Assembly (NCBI GenBank): GCA_002685255.1
Contig: NYWU01000017.1
Coordinates: 1 to 35,919, forward strand
Length of the DNA: 35,919 bases
Source: Idiomarinaceae bacterium
GTDB taxonomy: Bacteria > Pseudomonadota > Gammaproteobacteria > Enterobacterales > Alteromonadaceae
Direction of reading: 5' to 3'
Both the position numbers and the translations under genes were made by a program. Under the pieces are notes generated by a model, which ran no database searches, was not told the DNA's origin, and was given only the letters and a program-made list of their open reading frames with translations. This document shows, piece by piece, positions 24,169-32,140 of this stretch (its first letter is position 1; each line of letters opens with the position of its first letter).

Positions 24169-24490
24169 TCTTTGGGTCAGCCCTGCGGTTGCCCAAGTAG
24201 AACAAGCGACCTCACCGATTGGAGGTAAAGATATTGCCTCAATGTTGGTTGCGTTGATTGCGGTCATTGTTGTCATTATCGGACTCGCCGCTGTATTAAA
24301 GCGCTTCAACGTGAAGTTTCAGGGAACTAAAGGAATGAAGCTCATGGGGACCCTTTCTTTAGGTCCTAAAGAGCGCATTAGTGTGGTGCAAATTGGCGAT
24401 AAAAAGTTTCTATTGGGTATCACACCTGAGCGGGTAGAGTGTTTAAAAGAACTCCCCGACGACTTTGTATTGGGAGAAGAAAAACAATGA
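24128..24490 (+). CDS. fliO: Flagellar biosynthesis protein FliO
   Basis: FliO is a membrane protein that assists assembly of the FliP export-gate ring. The 120 residues have a weakly signal-like N terminus (ending VSPAVAQ) and one strong membrane segment at about 38-58 ([20 protein letters not shown]). A cytoplasmic domain follows with [25 protein letters not shown], the family's most conserved part. I start at ATG 24128, which overlaps fliN by 41 bases; a TTG 18 bases upstream is in frame but less likely. It overlaps fliP by 4 bases (ATGA). Confidence 0.9.
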   Translation: MLSVKSSAFVSFASLWVSPAVAQVEQATSPIGGKDIASMLVALIAVIVVIIGLAAVLKRFNVKFQGTKGMKLMGTLSLGPKERISVVQIGDKKFLLGITPERVECLKELPDDFVLGEEKQ

Positions 24491-25236
24491 AAATAAAGCT
24501 TCTCTTGGGATGTTTAGCCTTGCTTGCGCTGGCTATTCCCGATATCGCTCACGCGATGCAAGATATCTCAGCGGTTACTGTAAAAACCAACCCCGATGGC
24601 AGCGAGGAATATTCGGTTACGCTGCAAATTCTAGCCATCATGACGGCGCTGACGTTTATTCCGGCGATGGTTATCATGATGACATCGTTTACTCGCATTA
24701 TTGTGGTACTCGCGATATTACGACAAGCGATTGGTCTGCAACAGTCTCCGTCAAACCAAGTACTCATAGGTATCACGCTATTTCTCACTTTCTTTATCAT
24801 GAGCCCCGTGCTTAATGAGATCAACGATAAAGCCCTGCAACCTTATTTAAATGAAGAAGTGACGTCGATGGAAGCGGTGGATCGTGCGACAGCACCGCTG
24901 AAAGCATTTATGTTGGCACAAACACGAGTCACGGACATTCAAACTTTTGCTGACATCGCTGGTGAAACAGATATTCAAAGCCCACAAGATACGCCTATGT
25001 CGATATTGATTCCCTCGTTTATTACGTCGGAACTCAAAACCGCGTTCCAAATTGGGTTCATGCTGTTCATTCCGTTTTTGATTATCGATTTGGTGGTCGC
25101 GAGTGTATTGATGGCCATGGGTATGATGATGTTGTCACCCATGATTGTATCGCTGCCGTTCAAACTAATGTTGTTTGTTTTAGTCGACGGTTGGAACTTA
25201 ACTATGAGCACGCTTGCGGGCAGTTTTGGTGTCTAG
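24487..25236 (+). CDS. fliP: Flagellar export gate protein FliP
   Basis: FliP forms the core ring of the flagellar export gate. The 249 residues start with a cleavable signal peptide ([22 protein letters not shown]), as is usual for FliP. The family motifs follow: [35 protein letters not shown], and the C-terminal membrane segments around [25 protein letters not shown]. The start is the ATG inside the fliO stop; a longer upstream frame is only a shadow of fliO. fliQ begins 8 bases after the stop. Confidence 0.96.
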   Translation: MKIKLLLGCLALLALAIPDIAHAMQDISAVTVKTNPDGSEEYSVTLQILAIMTALTFIPAMVIMMTSFTRIIVVLAILRQAIGLQQSPSNQVLIGITLFLTFFIMSPVLNEINDKALQPYLNEEVTSMEAVDRATAPLKAFMLAQTRVTDIQTFADIAGETDIQSPQDTPMSILIPSFITSELKTAFQIGFMLFIPFLIIDLVVASVLMAMGMMMLSPMIVSLPFKLMLFVLVDGWNLTMSTLAGSFGV

Positions 25237-25244
25237 GAGGCAAA

Positions 25245-25514
25245 ATGTCCCCTGAAGTATTTCTCGATGTGTTTCAAGAGGCATTAAAGGTCATTGTTAT
25301 TATCGTGGCTTTTATTATCGTGCCGAGTTTGCTGGTGGGTTTACTCGTTGCGGTATTTCAGGCGGCGACCTCCATCAATGAACAAACCTTAAGCTTTTTG
25401 CCACGACTTTTGGTGACATTAGCGGTTATTGGTCTGGGCGGTCATTTTATCGTGGGGTTGTTGATGGATTTTACGATCGAAATGTATAACCGTATACCGC
25501 AAGTGGTTGGCTAA
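25245..25514 (+). CDS. fliQ: Flagellar export gate protein FliQ
   Basis: FliQ is an 89-residue protein with two membrane helices, part of the FliPQR gate. The family pattern MSPEVFLDVFQEALKV, LLVGLLVAVFQAATSINEQTL and the second helix ending near IEMYNRIPQ are all present. The ATG is preceded by a strong AGGAGG. One base separates its stop from the fliR ATG. Confidence 0.96.
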   Translation: MSPEVFLDVFQEALKVIVIIVAFIIVPSLLVGLLVAVFQAATSINEQTLSFLPRLLVTLAVIGLGGHFIVGLLMDFTIEMYNRIPQVVG

Positions 25515-25515
25515 G

Positions 25516-26298
25516 ATGGATCTCGTGACTCAGGTGTTGATGGAGTGGTTGCAACAACACTTGTGGCCGCTCACCCGGGTTTCATCAATGATCATGAGCA
25601 TGGCCTTATTCTCAGGTACATTGGTGAATGCGCGTATTAAGGTATTACTGTCGATCGCTATCGTATTCGCCATCTCCCCAGCGTTACCTGAAGTCAATCC
25701 CGGCGTTGAGATGTTTTCGGTGGGCGGTATGGTGGTCACTGCTCAACAAATTGTGATTGGCGTAGCTCTGGGGCTATTGTCATTGCTATTTTTGCAAACA
25801 TTTGTGCTGGGTGGACAAATTATCGCAATGCAGATTGGTTTGGGTTTCGCTTCCATGGTGGACCCGACCAACGGCCAGCAGGTCCCCGTGATCGCACAGT
25901 TTTTCTTAATGTTAGCGAGTCTGATCTTTCTAGCCTTAGATGGGCATTTGTTGATGATTCAAATGGTTGTCGCCAGCTTTGACTCTGTGCCTGTGGCGAT
26001 GACCGGCTTAGATGCCGACGCTTTCAGAATGATTGCCGACTGGGGCAGTGCTATGTTCTCCGCGGCACTCACAGCGATGTTATCAGGTATTATTGCACTA
26101 CTTCTTATTAACTTGTCGTTTGGTATCATGACGCGGGCTGCGCCCCAATTGAATATTTTCGCTATCGGCTTTCCTATCACTATGGTGAGTGGTTTGATCG
26201 TACTGTGGTTGACGATGGGCGGCTTCATTTTTCATTTCGAGAATCAGTGGCAGGAAGCCATTGGTGTTATGTGTAACGTGATTGGTAGTCAGTGCTGA
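25516..26298 (+). CDS. fliR: Flagellar export gate protein FliR
   Basis: FliR is the third core component of the export gate. The 260 residues contain about six membrane helices and the motif GGQIIAMQIGLGFASMVDP, with QVPVIAQFFLMLASLIFLALDGHL after it. The start is ATG 25516, one base after the fliQ stop. There is no ribosome-binding site of its own, so translation is probably coupled to fliQ. flhB follows after 8 bases. Confidence 0.95.
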   Translation: MDLVTQVLMEWLQQHLWPLTRVSSMIMSMALFSGTLVNARIKVLLSIAIVFAISPALPEVNPGVEMFSVGGMVVTAQQIVIGVALGLLSLLFLQTFVLGGQIIAMQIGLGFASMVDPTNGQQVPVIAQFFLMLASLIFLALDGHLLMIQMVVASFDSVPVAMTGLDADAFRMIADWGSAMFSAALTAMLSGIIALLLINLSFGIMTRAAPQLNIFAIGFPITMVSGLIVLWLTMGGFIFHFENQWQEAIGVMCNVIGSQC

Positions 26299-26306
26299 GG
26301 TAATGG

Positions 26307-27434
26307 ATGGCTGAGACAGATCAAGAACGCACAGAGGAACCCACAGAGAAACGAAAACGAGAGGCCCGAGAAAAGGGGCAAGTTGCCCGATCAAAAGAGA
26401 TGGGTACGGCATTTGTGCTGGTTAGCGCGGCGGTTGCGTTCTTTTGGTTTGGCGAGTCATTGTATTCGGGGGCGCGTAGTCTATTCAGAGATATGTTTAC
26501 CCTGGAAAGACGACAAGCATTTGACACTACACAAATCTATAAGGCCCTCGCGATAGGGTTTGAGCATATAATCTGGCCTGTAATCATTATCTTCGCATTC
26601 ATTACCGTTTTCACCTTTTTAGGTAATAGTTGGTTAGGTGGTATCAACTTTTCTTGGAAAGCGATGGCACCTAAGTTCTCGCGGATGAATCCATTGAACG
26701 GCTTTAAGCGGATGTTCGGTACCCAAGCGCTCATTGAATTGGTGAAGGGCATTGCGAAATTTGCTGTGGTCGCGGTAAGTGCCTTTTTGCTTCTGAGTTG
26801 GCAGTTTGAAAATATCTTACAAATATCTATGGGGCAAATGCCAAATATGATAGAGAACGCCCTTGATATCTTGATGTGGATGTTCTTATTAATTTGCTGC
26901 TCAATGTTTCTGATCGTGGTGATTGATGCGCCGTTTCAGTTGTGGAAACACAACAAAGACCTACGTATGACTAAACAAGAAGTGAAAGATGAGCATAAGG
27001 ATTCAGAGGGGAGTCCAGAGGTTAAGGGTCGAATTCGTCGCCTACAAATGGAAATGGCAAATCGCAGGATGATGCAGGAAGTACCGAAAGCCGATGTTGT
27101 CGTTACTAACCCGACACATTTTGCCGTAGCGATTAAATACGAGGAAAATGGTAGCCAAGCACCGATTCTTTTGGCTAAGGGTACGGATGAAACGGCGGCT
27201 AAAATACGCGAAATCGCATTGGAATATGATGTGCCTCTCGTCGCTTCACCTGCACTCGCTCGTTCGATTTATCATACCACTGAACTTGAAGCCGAAATTC
27301 CACGCGGTTTATTTGTCGCTGTTGCGCAAGTCTTGGCATACGTTTATCAGCTTAAGATGTTTAAGCAAGGTCAGGCGAAGCGGCCGAAAAAGCCGAATAC
27401 CGACGGGCCGATTCCCGAGGATTTGCGCCACTGA
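26307..27434 (+). CDS. flhB: Flagellar export switch protein FlhB
   Basis: FlhB controls the switch from rod/hook to filament export together with FliK. The 375 residues start with the charged TEEPTEKRKREAREKGQVARSKE, have four membrane helices (about 33-50, 88-108, 143-165, 187-208), and end in the cytoplasmic domain. The autocleavage site Asn-Pro-Thr-His is at 268-271. This is the last flagellar gene of the block; flhA, which commonly follows in polar flagellar clusters, does not. A GC-rich imperfect stem with no T-run lies just after the stop. Confidence 0.96.
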   Translation: MAETDQERTEEPTEKRKREAREKGQVARSKEMGTAFVLVSAAVAFFWFGESLYSGARSLFRDMFTLERRQAFDTTQIYKALAIGFEHIIWPVIIIFAFITVFTFLGNSWLGGINFSWKAMAPKFSRMNPLNGFKRMFGTQALIELVKGIAKFAVVAVSAFLLLSWQFENILQISMGQMPNMIENALDILMWMFLLICCSMFLIVVIDAPFQLWKHNKDLRMTKQEVKDEHKDSEGSPEVKGRIRRLQMEMANRRMMQEVPKADVVVTNPTHFAVAIKYEENGSQAPILLAKGTDETAAKIREIALEYDVPLVASPALARSIYHTTELEAEIPRGLFVAVAQVLAYVYQLKMFKQGQAKRPKKPNTDGPIPEDLRH

Positions 27435-27518
27435 TCGGCCGGTTATTTGCCAAAAAACCGCCGCTGCTATACTATTCGCCCCCTGTATTTTTGGTACTGT
27501 AACGCTGGATCAAACACT

Positions 27519-29156
27519 ATGTCTGAGCTGTCATTGTGCATGGCACAATTAGATTTTACTGTCGGTGCGCTTCATAGCAACACCAGTCTGATACTTAAAA
27601 CCGTTGCTGAGCAAAGCCATAAGCACGATATCATCGTGTTTCCTGAGCTGGCTATTACAGGCTATCCACCAGAAGACTTGCTACTTCGAGCGGATCATCA
27701 GGAGACTGTTGATAACGCGGTTGAGCAGATTAGTGCTGCGGCATCAGATTGTGTTGTGATTGTTGGTCATCCAAGTAAGGTCGGCGAGCAGCTGTTTAAT
27801 GTCGTCTCGGTGTTGCACCGCGGCGAATGCTTGTTGCGCTACAAAAAGCAGCGGTTACCGAATACCGGAGTTTTTGATGAGCAGCGTTACTTTGTTCCGG
27901 GAGATGAAGGGCAAGTCTTTGAATGGCAAGGCTATCGCATTGGACTAATGATCTGTGAAGATTTATGGCACCCCCAACCGTTAAGTCGTTTGGCGGGCGA
28001 CCAACTGGACTTGGTACTATCGGTAAACGCGTCCCCCTATGAAATAGATAAACATGACCAGCGGCTATCGGTGTTAAGGCAACGTGTCGCCGAACACGGC
28101 TTTCCGATTGCGTATTTAAATAATTGTGGTGGTCAAGACGAGCTGATCTTTGACGGCCACTCCATGGTGATGGATAAGGAAGGCAAGCTAGTAGCTGAGC
28201 TGCCTCACTGTGAGAGCACGTTGGCGACGCTAAAACTGAATAAAGATACGCTCAGTTGTGAAGCATTCCCTCCTCACGCCGGTGAAGATAGTGAACTACG
28301 TTTGGCGCACGTATATGACGCATTAGTGTTGTCGGTGCGCGACTACGTTAATAAAAATGGCTTTAAAAAGGTGTTGTTAGGCCTATCGGGTGGAATCGAT
28401 TCAGCGTTAACGCTTGCGATTGCGACAGATGCTTTGGGTGCTGACCGTGTGCAAGCTGTAATGATGCCATTTAAATACACTTCTAATATGAGTTTAGAAG
28501 ATGCCGAGCAACAGGCTAAAACACTGGGTGTTAAATACGATGTGGTACCTATTGAGCCTATGTTTGATGCGTTTATGGGGCAATTAACTCCATTTTTTGA
28601 TGGCATGGCGACAGATACCACCGAAGAAAACCTGCAGTCGCGATGCCGCGGTGTACTGTTGATGGCGTTATCGAACAAAACCGGTGCGTTAGTGTTGACG
28701 ACAGGTAATAAAAGCGAGGTGGCTGTAGGTTATGCAACACTTTATGGCGACATGTGTGGTGGTTTTGCACCGATCAAAGATGTACCAAAAACCTTAGTTT
28801 ATCAACTTTCTGCGTACAGAAATACGCGGTCTGCCTGCATTCCCGAGCGTGTTATTGAGCGCCCACCTTCAGCAGAGCTAGCTCCAGATCAGGTCGACAG
28901 CGACTCATTGCCCGATTATAGTGATCTTGACCGCATCCTTTCGCTGTACGTAGAACAGGACTGGTCGCCCACTGATATTATTGCCGCGGGATTCGAGGAA
29001 AGCGATGTACGTAGAGCCCTCAAGCTCGTTGATATCAATGAATATAAGCGTCGCCAAGCGGCTGTAGGGCCAAAAATCACAGCGCGTAATTTTGGGCGTG
29101 ATAGACGGTATCCAATAACCAGTCATTACCGCTACGAATTAGAACGCCAAAACTAA
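27519..29156 (+). CDS. nadE: Glutamine-dependent NAD+ synthetase
   Basis: This enzyme amidates nicotinic acid adenine dinucleotide to NAD+, using ammonia released from glutamine. The 545 residues carry an N-terminal nitrilase-type glutaminase with the Glu-Lys-Cys triad: Glu43 in FPELAITGYPPED, Lys in RYKKQRLPN (109/110), and Cys146 in GLMICEDLW. The C-terminal synthetase has the PP-loop SGGIDS (290-295), LTTGNKSEVAVGY and the substrate-binding PPSAEL. This is the two-domain form, unlike the short ammonia-dependent enteric NadE. The start is the ATG at 27519 giving MSELSLCMAQLDF; frames extending further upstream have no conserved sequence. A TATACT -10-like hexamer lies at 27469-27474. glnB follows after 12 bases. 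Confidence 0.95.
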   Translation: MSELSLCMAQLDFTVGALHSNTSLILKTVAEQSHKHDIIVFPELAITGYPPEDLLLRADHQETVDNAVEQISAAASDCVVIVGHPSKVGEQLFNVVSVLHRGECLLRYKKQRLPNTGVFDEQRYFVPGDEGQVFEWQGYRIGLMICEDLWHPQPLSRLAGDQLDLVLSVNASPYEIDKHDQRLSVLRQRVAEHGFPIAYLNNCGGQDELIFDGHSMVMDKEGKLVAELPHCESTLATLKLNKDTLSCEAFPPHAGEDSELRLAHVYDALVLSVRDYVNKNGFKKVLLGLSGGIDSALTLAIATDALGADRVQAVMMPFKYTSNMSLEDAEQQAKTLGVKYDVVPIEPMFDAFMGQLTPFFDGMATDTTEENLQSRCRGVLLMALSNKTGALVLTTGNKSEVAVGYATLYGDMCGGFAPIKDVPKTLVYQLSAYRNTRSACIPERVIERPPSAELAPDQVDSDSLPDYSDLDRILSLYVEQDWSPTDIIAAGFEESDVRRALKLVDINEYKRRQAAVGPKITARNFGRDRRYPITSHYRYELERQN

Positions 29157-29522
<366 letters not shown>

Positions 29523-29524
<2 letters not shown>

Positions 29525-30281
29525 AATTACTGACAAGCTCGTTATTAGGAAAGTTACTTCTTAGCACCATAAGTGCATCTTGTTTGAGTTCTTCTAATTC
29601 AAGCTGGTCATAGCATTCGACCATAATGGCTAACGCATTTTCTACTTCAGGTGTACTCTCAAAGTTTTCCACAACGTAACGTCCGCGGTTTGCGGCAGCA
29701 AGGTACGCTTGGCGTTTCATATAATATTCAGCCACTGCGAGTTCTTTTTTCGCCAAACGACTCTTGATTGATATCATGCGTTTTTTCGCATCAGCCGCGT
29801 ATTTACTATCTGGGTACTTACGCAACAGTTCGGCAAAGTCTTTGAATGCTTCTTTCGCCATGGTTGAATCGCGGTCAGAGCGATCAACTCCAGCAAACTC
29901 GTGAATCGCATTGTACTCAGCACGTTGATTCGTTAATCCACGCATATACAGCGCATAGTCCACATCTTTATGATTTGGGTTCAAGCTGATGAAGCGGTCG
30001 ATGGCTGCCAATGCCTTGTCAGTATTATCGAGTTTGTAATTGAGATAAATCAGATCAAGTTGAACCTGATGGGCAAATGGACCAAACGGATAACGCGAAT
30101 TAATTTGCGAAAGCTCTTCTTGCGCTTGGGTAAAGTTCCCTAAGGACATTTGCTCTTGCGCTGATTGGTACATCAGCTCGACTTGCGTGTACTTGAGCTC
30201 GCTTTGCTCCTCATCAGTTGACGAGCATCCTGCCAGACTTAATCCGACTGCGGCAGTTAAAATTAGGATACGACGTTTCAT
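29523..30281 (-). CDS. bamD: Outer-membrane assembly lipoprotein BamD
   Basis: BamD is the essential lipoprotein partner of BamA in folding outer-membrane beta-barrels. The 252 residues start with a lipoprotein signal and lipobox LAGC (Cys19 lipidated). TPR-type helical repeats follow, with the conserved YNYAMYD-like stretch ELMYQSAQEQMSLGNF, INSRYPFGPFAHQVQLDLIY, the segment DYALYMRGL, and FAELLRKYPDSKYAADAKKRM. It is divergent from rluD, the same arrangement as in E. coli. The 146-base gap between them holds an 18-base palindrome. Confidence 0.95.
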
Positions 30282-30343
30282 AACACCTCAGGTTTTTTAG
30301 AGTCAGTCACTTAGATAAGCGGTGTTTTGCCTGTGCAAAGTTC

Positions 30344-30361
30344 AGTGTAACAAGTTACACT
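30344..30361. promoter_or_regulatory. Perfect 18-base palindrome between bamD and rluD (possible operator)
   Basis: AGTGTAACAAGTTACACT consists of AGTGTAAC and GTTACACT around two bases. It lies 63 bases upstream of bamD and 67 bases upstream of rluD. The symmetry and position suggest a dimeric repressor or activator site for one or both genes. I do not recognise the motif with confidence. A TATCAT -10-like hexamer overlaps its right edge on the plus strand. Confidence 0.4.
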
Positions 30362-30427
30362 ATCATAATTAATACATGATCCGCATTCTAACCCAGCACA
30401 ATACTCTTTGACAGTCGAAAAAAATTT

Positions 30428-31396
30428 ATGAATGAAACTATTCAACTAGAGGCCATCGTGCCTGAATCCCTCGCGGGGAAGCGTTTAGACCAGATATTGG
30501 CTGAGTTGTTCCCAGATTATTCACGTTCACGCATGAAAAAGTGGATTACAGAGGGCAAAGTCTCTGTCGATGCACAGGTCATTGAAAAGCCGCGTGAGAA
30601 ACTCGAGCTTGGCGCGCTGGTTGCTATCGATGCTGAGCTTGAGCGCGAGGAGCGTTATCAAGCGCAGCCTATCGAGCTCGATATTGTTTATGAAGATGAT
30701 GACATTTTAATCATCAATAAACCGGCAGGTTTGGTGGTTCATCCAGGTGCAGGTGCACCTGATGGCACTCTGCTAAATGGTTTGTTGCACTACGATCCTG
30801 ATATTGACCATGTTCCTCGAGCAGGCATTATCCATCGGTTGGATAAGGACACCACAGGTTTGATGGTGGTTGCTCGTAACATCCCAGCACAGACCCAGCT
30901 GGTCGATATGATGCAGAAACGCGAGATTACTCGTGAATATGAGGCCGTGTGTAATGGTGTGATGACAGCGGGCGGTATGGTTGACGAACCCATCGGTCGC
31001 CACCCGACAAAACGAACGCATATGGCTGTTGTTAGTTCGGGTAAGCCCGCCGTCACTCATTATCGGGTTATGGAACGCTTTCGTGCTCATACGTTACTAC
31101 GCTTACGTTTAGAAAGTGGTAGAACACACCAAATTCGTGTTCATATGTCGCACATCCGTCATCCTTTAGTGGGGGATTTGACTTACGGCGGGCGCCCACG
31201 CCCACCCAAGCAAGCGAGTGATGAGTTTTTATCTTCTCTACGTGGATTTAATCGACAGGCCTTGCACGCCGCAAAGCTTTCACTGCATCACCCAATAACA
31301 GGTGAGTGGATGAGTTTTGAAGCCCCACGTCCTGATGACTTCGTCGCTTTGATTCAAAGTATGAAAGATGACCTTGAAGCGCATTCTCACCCCTGA
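30428..31396 (+). CDS. rluD: 23S rRNA pseudouridine synthase RluD
   Basis: RluD converts U1911, U1915 and U1917 (E. coli numbering) of 23S rRNA to pseudouridine. The 322 residues have an N-terminal S4 RNA-binding domain (KRLDQILAELFPDYSRSRMKKWI) and a catalytic domain with HRLDKDTTGLMVVA. The catalytic Asp139 is at the same number as in E. coli. ESGRTHQIRVHMSHI and HPLVGDLTYGGRPRPPK follow. The ATG has no good ribosome-binding site (A-rich leader). Its end overlaps pgeF by 29 bases. Confidence 0.96.
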   Translation: MNETIQLEAIVPESLAGKRLDQILAELFPDYSRSRMKKWITEGKVSVDAQVIEKPREKLELGALVAIDAELEREERYQAQPIELDIVYEDDDILIINKPAGLVVHPGAGAPDGTLLNGLLHYDPDIDHVPRAGIIHRLDKDTTGLMVVARNIPAQTQLVDMMQKREITREYEAVCNGVMTAGGMVDEPIGRHPTKRTHMAVVSSGKPAVTHYRVMERFRAHTLLRLRLESGRTHQIRVHMSHIRHPLVGDLTYGGRPRPPKQASDEFLSSLRGFNRQALHAAKLSLHHPITGEWMSFEAPRPDDFVALIQSMKDDLEAHSHP

Positions 31397-32069
31397 TTGG
31401 GATTTACCTTCAGGTGTTTCGGCGGCGGTTACCACACGTGCCATGGGTAACCTCGCCGCGCATGTAGGGGATGACCCCGCTGCGGTAATAAGGCGTCGGG
31501 AGCAACTTCGTCGACAACTCAACGTGCCTTTTTACGTGCGCTGGCTTCAACAGCAGCACACCACCAATGTGTCTCAGCTTGATGAGCTCACGCAACCGAG
31601 TGATGCGGTGTGGTCGGCGAAAGCAAGTATTTGCGCAGTACTTACCGCAGACTGTCTTCCCTTACTAATGTGTACAGGTGACGGCCAAAAAATTGCTGCA
31701 GTTCATGCGGGTTGGCGCGGCTTAGCTCATGGTGTTGTAGAGAATACTTTAGAAGCGATGGCAGTTAATCCTGCAAATGTACGTGTATGGATTGGACCCG
31801 CTATCAGTCAATCTGCGTTTCAAGTGGGTGATGAGGTGCGCACAGCATTGTTAAACGGCGATGCCAGCTGCGCGGCTTATTTTGCGGACGACGGCGAGGG
31901 TAAATGGCTTGCGGACTTAGCAGGCATTGCCAAACAGCGCCTGCTTAACGTTGGCGTTCAAGATGTCACTTTAAGTGGTTGGTGTAGCTTTAATGACGCT
32001 GCGACTTGGTATTCTTGGCGACGAGCGCAAGAGCCTGCCCGAATGGCCTCTTTAATCTGGCGAACTTGA
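31368..32069 (+). CDS. pgeF: Peptidoglycan editing factor PgeF (laccase-domain family)
   Basis: This 233-residue protein belongs to the family formerly called YfiH or polyphenol oxidase. E. coli PgeF removes wrongly incorporated serine from peptidoglycan precursors. The Cys/His metal-site motifs are QQQH (His64), TADCLP (Cys96) and VHAGWRG (His113). The N-terminal TTR motif runs directly into GNLAAHVGDDP, lacking the usual Gly-Val-Ser-rich loop of about 10 residues. The ATG at 31368 lies inside rluD (29-base overlap). The rluD-pgeF-clpB order is the same as in E. coli. Confidence 0.92.
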   Translation: MTLKRILTPDWDLPSGVSAAVTTRAMGNLAAHVGDDPAAVIRRREQLRRQLNVPFYVRWLQQQHTTNVSQLDELTQPSDAVWSAKASICAVLTADCLPLLMCTGDGQKIAAVHAGWRGLAHGVVENTLEAMAVNPANVRVWIGPAISQSAFQVGDEVRTALLNGDASCAAYFADDGEGKWLADLAGIAKQRLLNVGVQDVTLSGWCSFNDAATWYSWRRAQEPARMASLIWRT

Positions 32070-32078
32070 TCTGTATCA

Positions 32079-32107
32079 CTTGAAAGTGTCGAAAAAGTAC
32101 CCATATT
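32079..32107 (+). promoter_or_regulatory. Sigma-32 (heat-shock) promoter of clpB
   Basis: CTTGAA (32079-32084) and CCCATATT (32100-32107) match the RpoH consensus CTTGAA-N13 to 15-CCCCATNT, with 15 bases between the two written elements. It lies in the gap between pgeF and clpB, about 33 bases before the clpB ATG, where a heat-shock promoter is expected. Confidence 0.85.
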
Positions 32108-32140
32108 TACTTTAAGAGAAAGTTAACTCAGGAAGTAAGT

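Noticed and set aside
27435-27475. Possible terminator after flhB
   Set aside because: CGGC(C)GGTT can pair with AACCGCCG with a bulge, but no T-run follows and a TATACT promoter-like hexamer comes next, so I do not call it a terminator.
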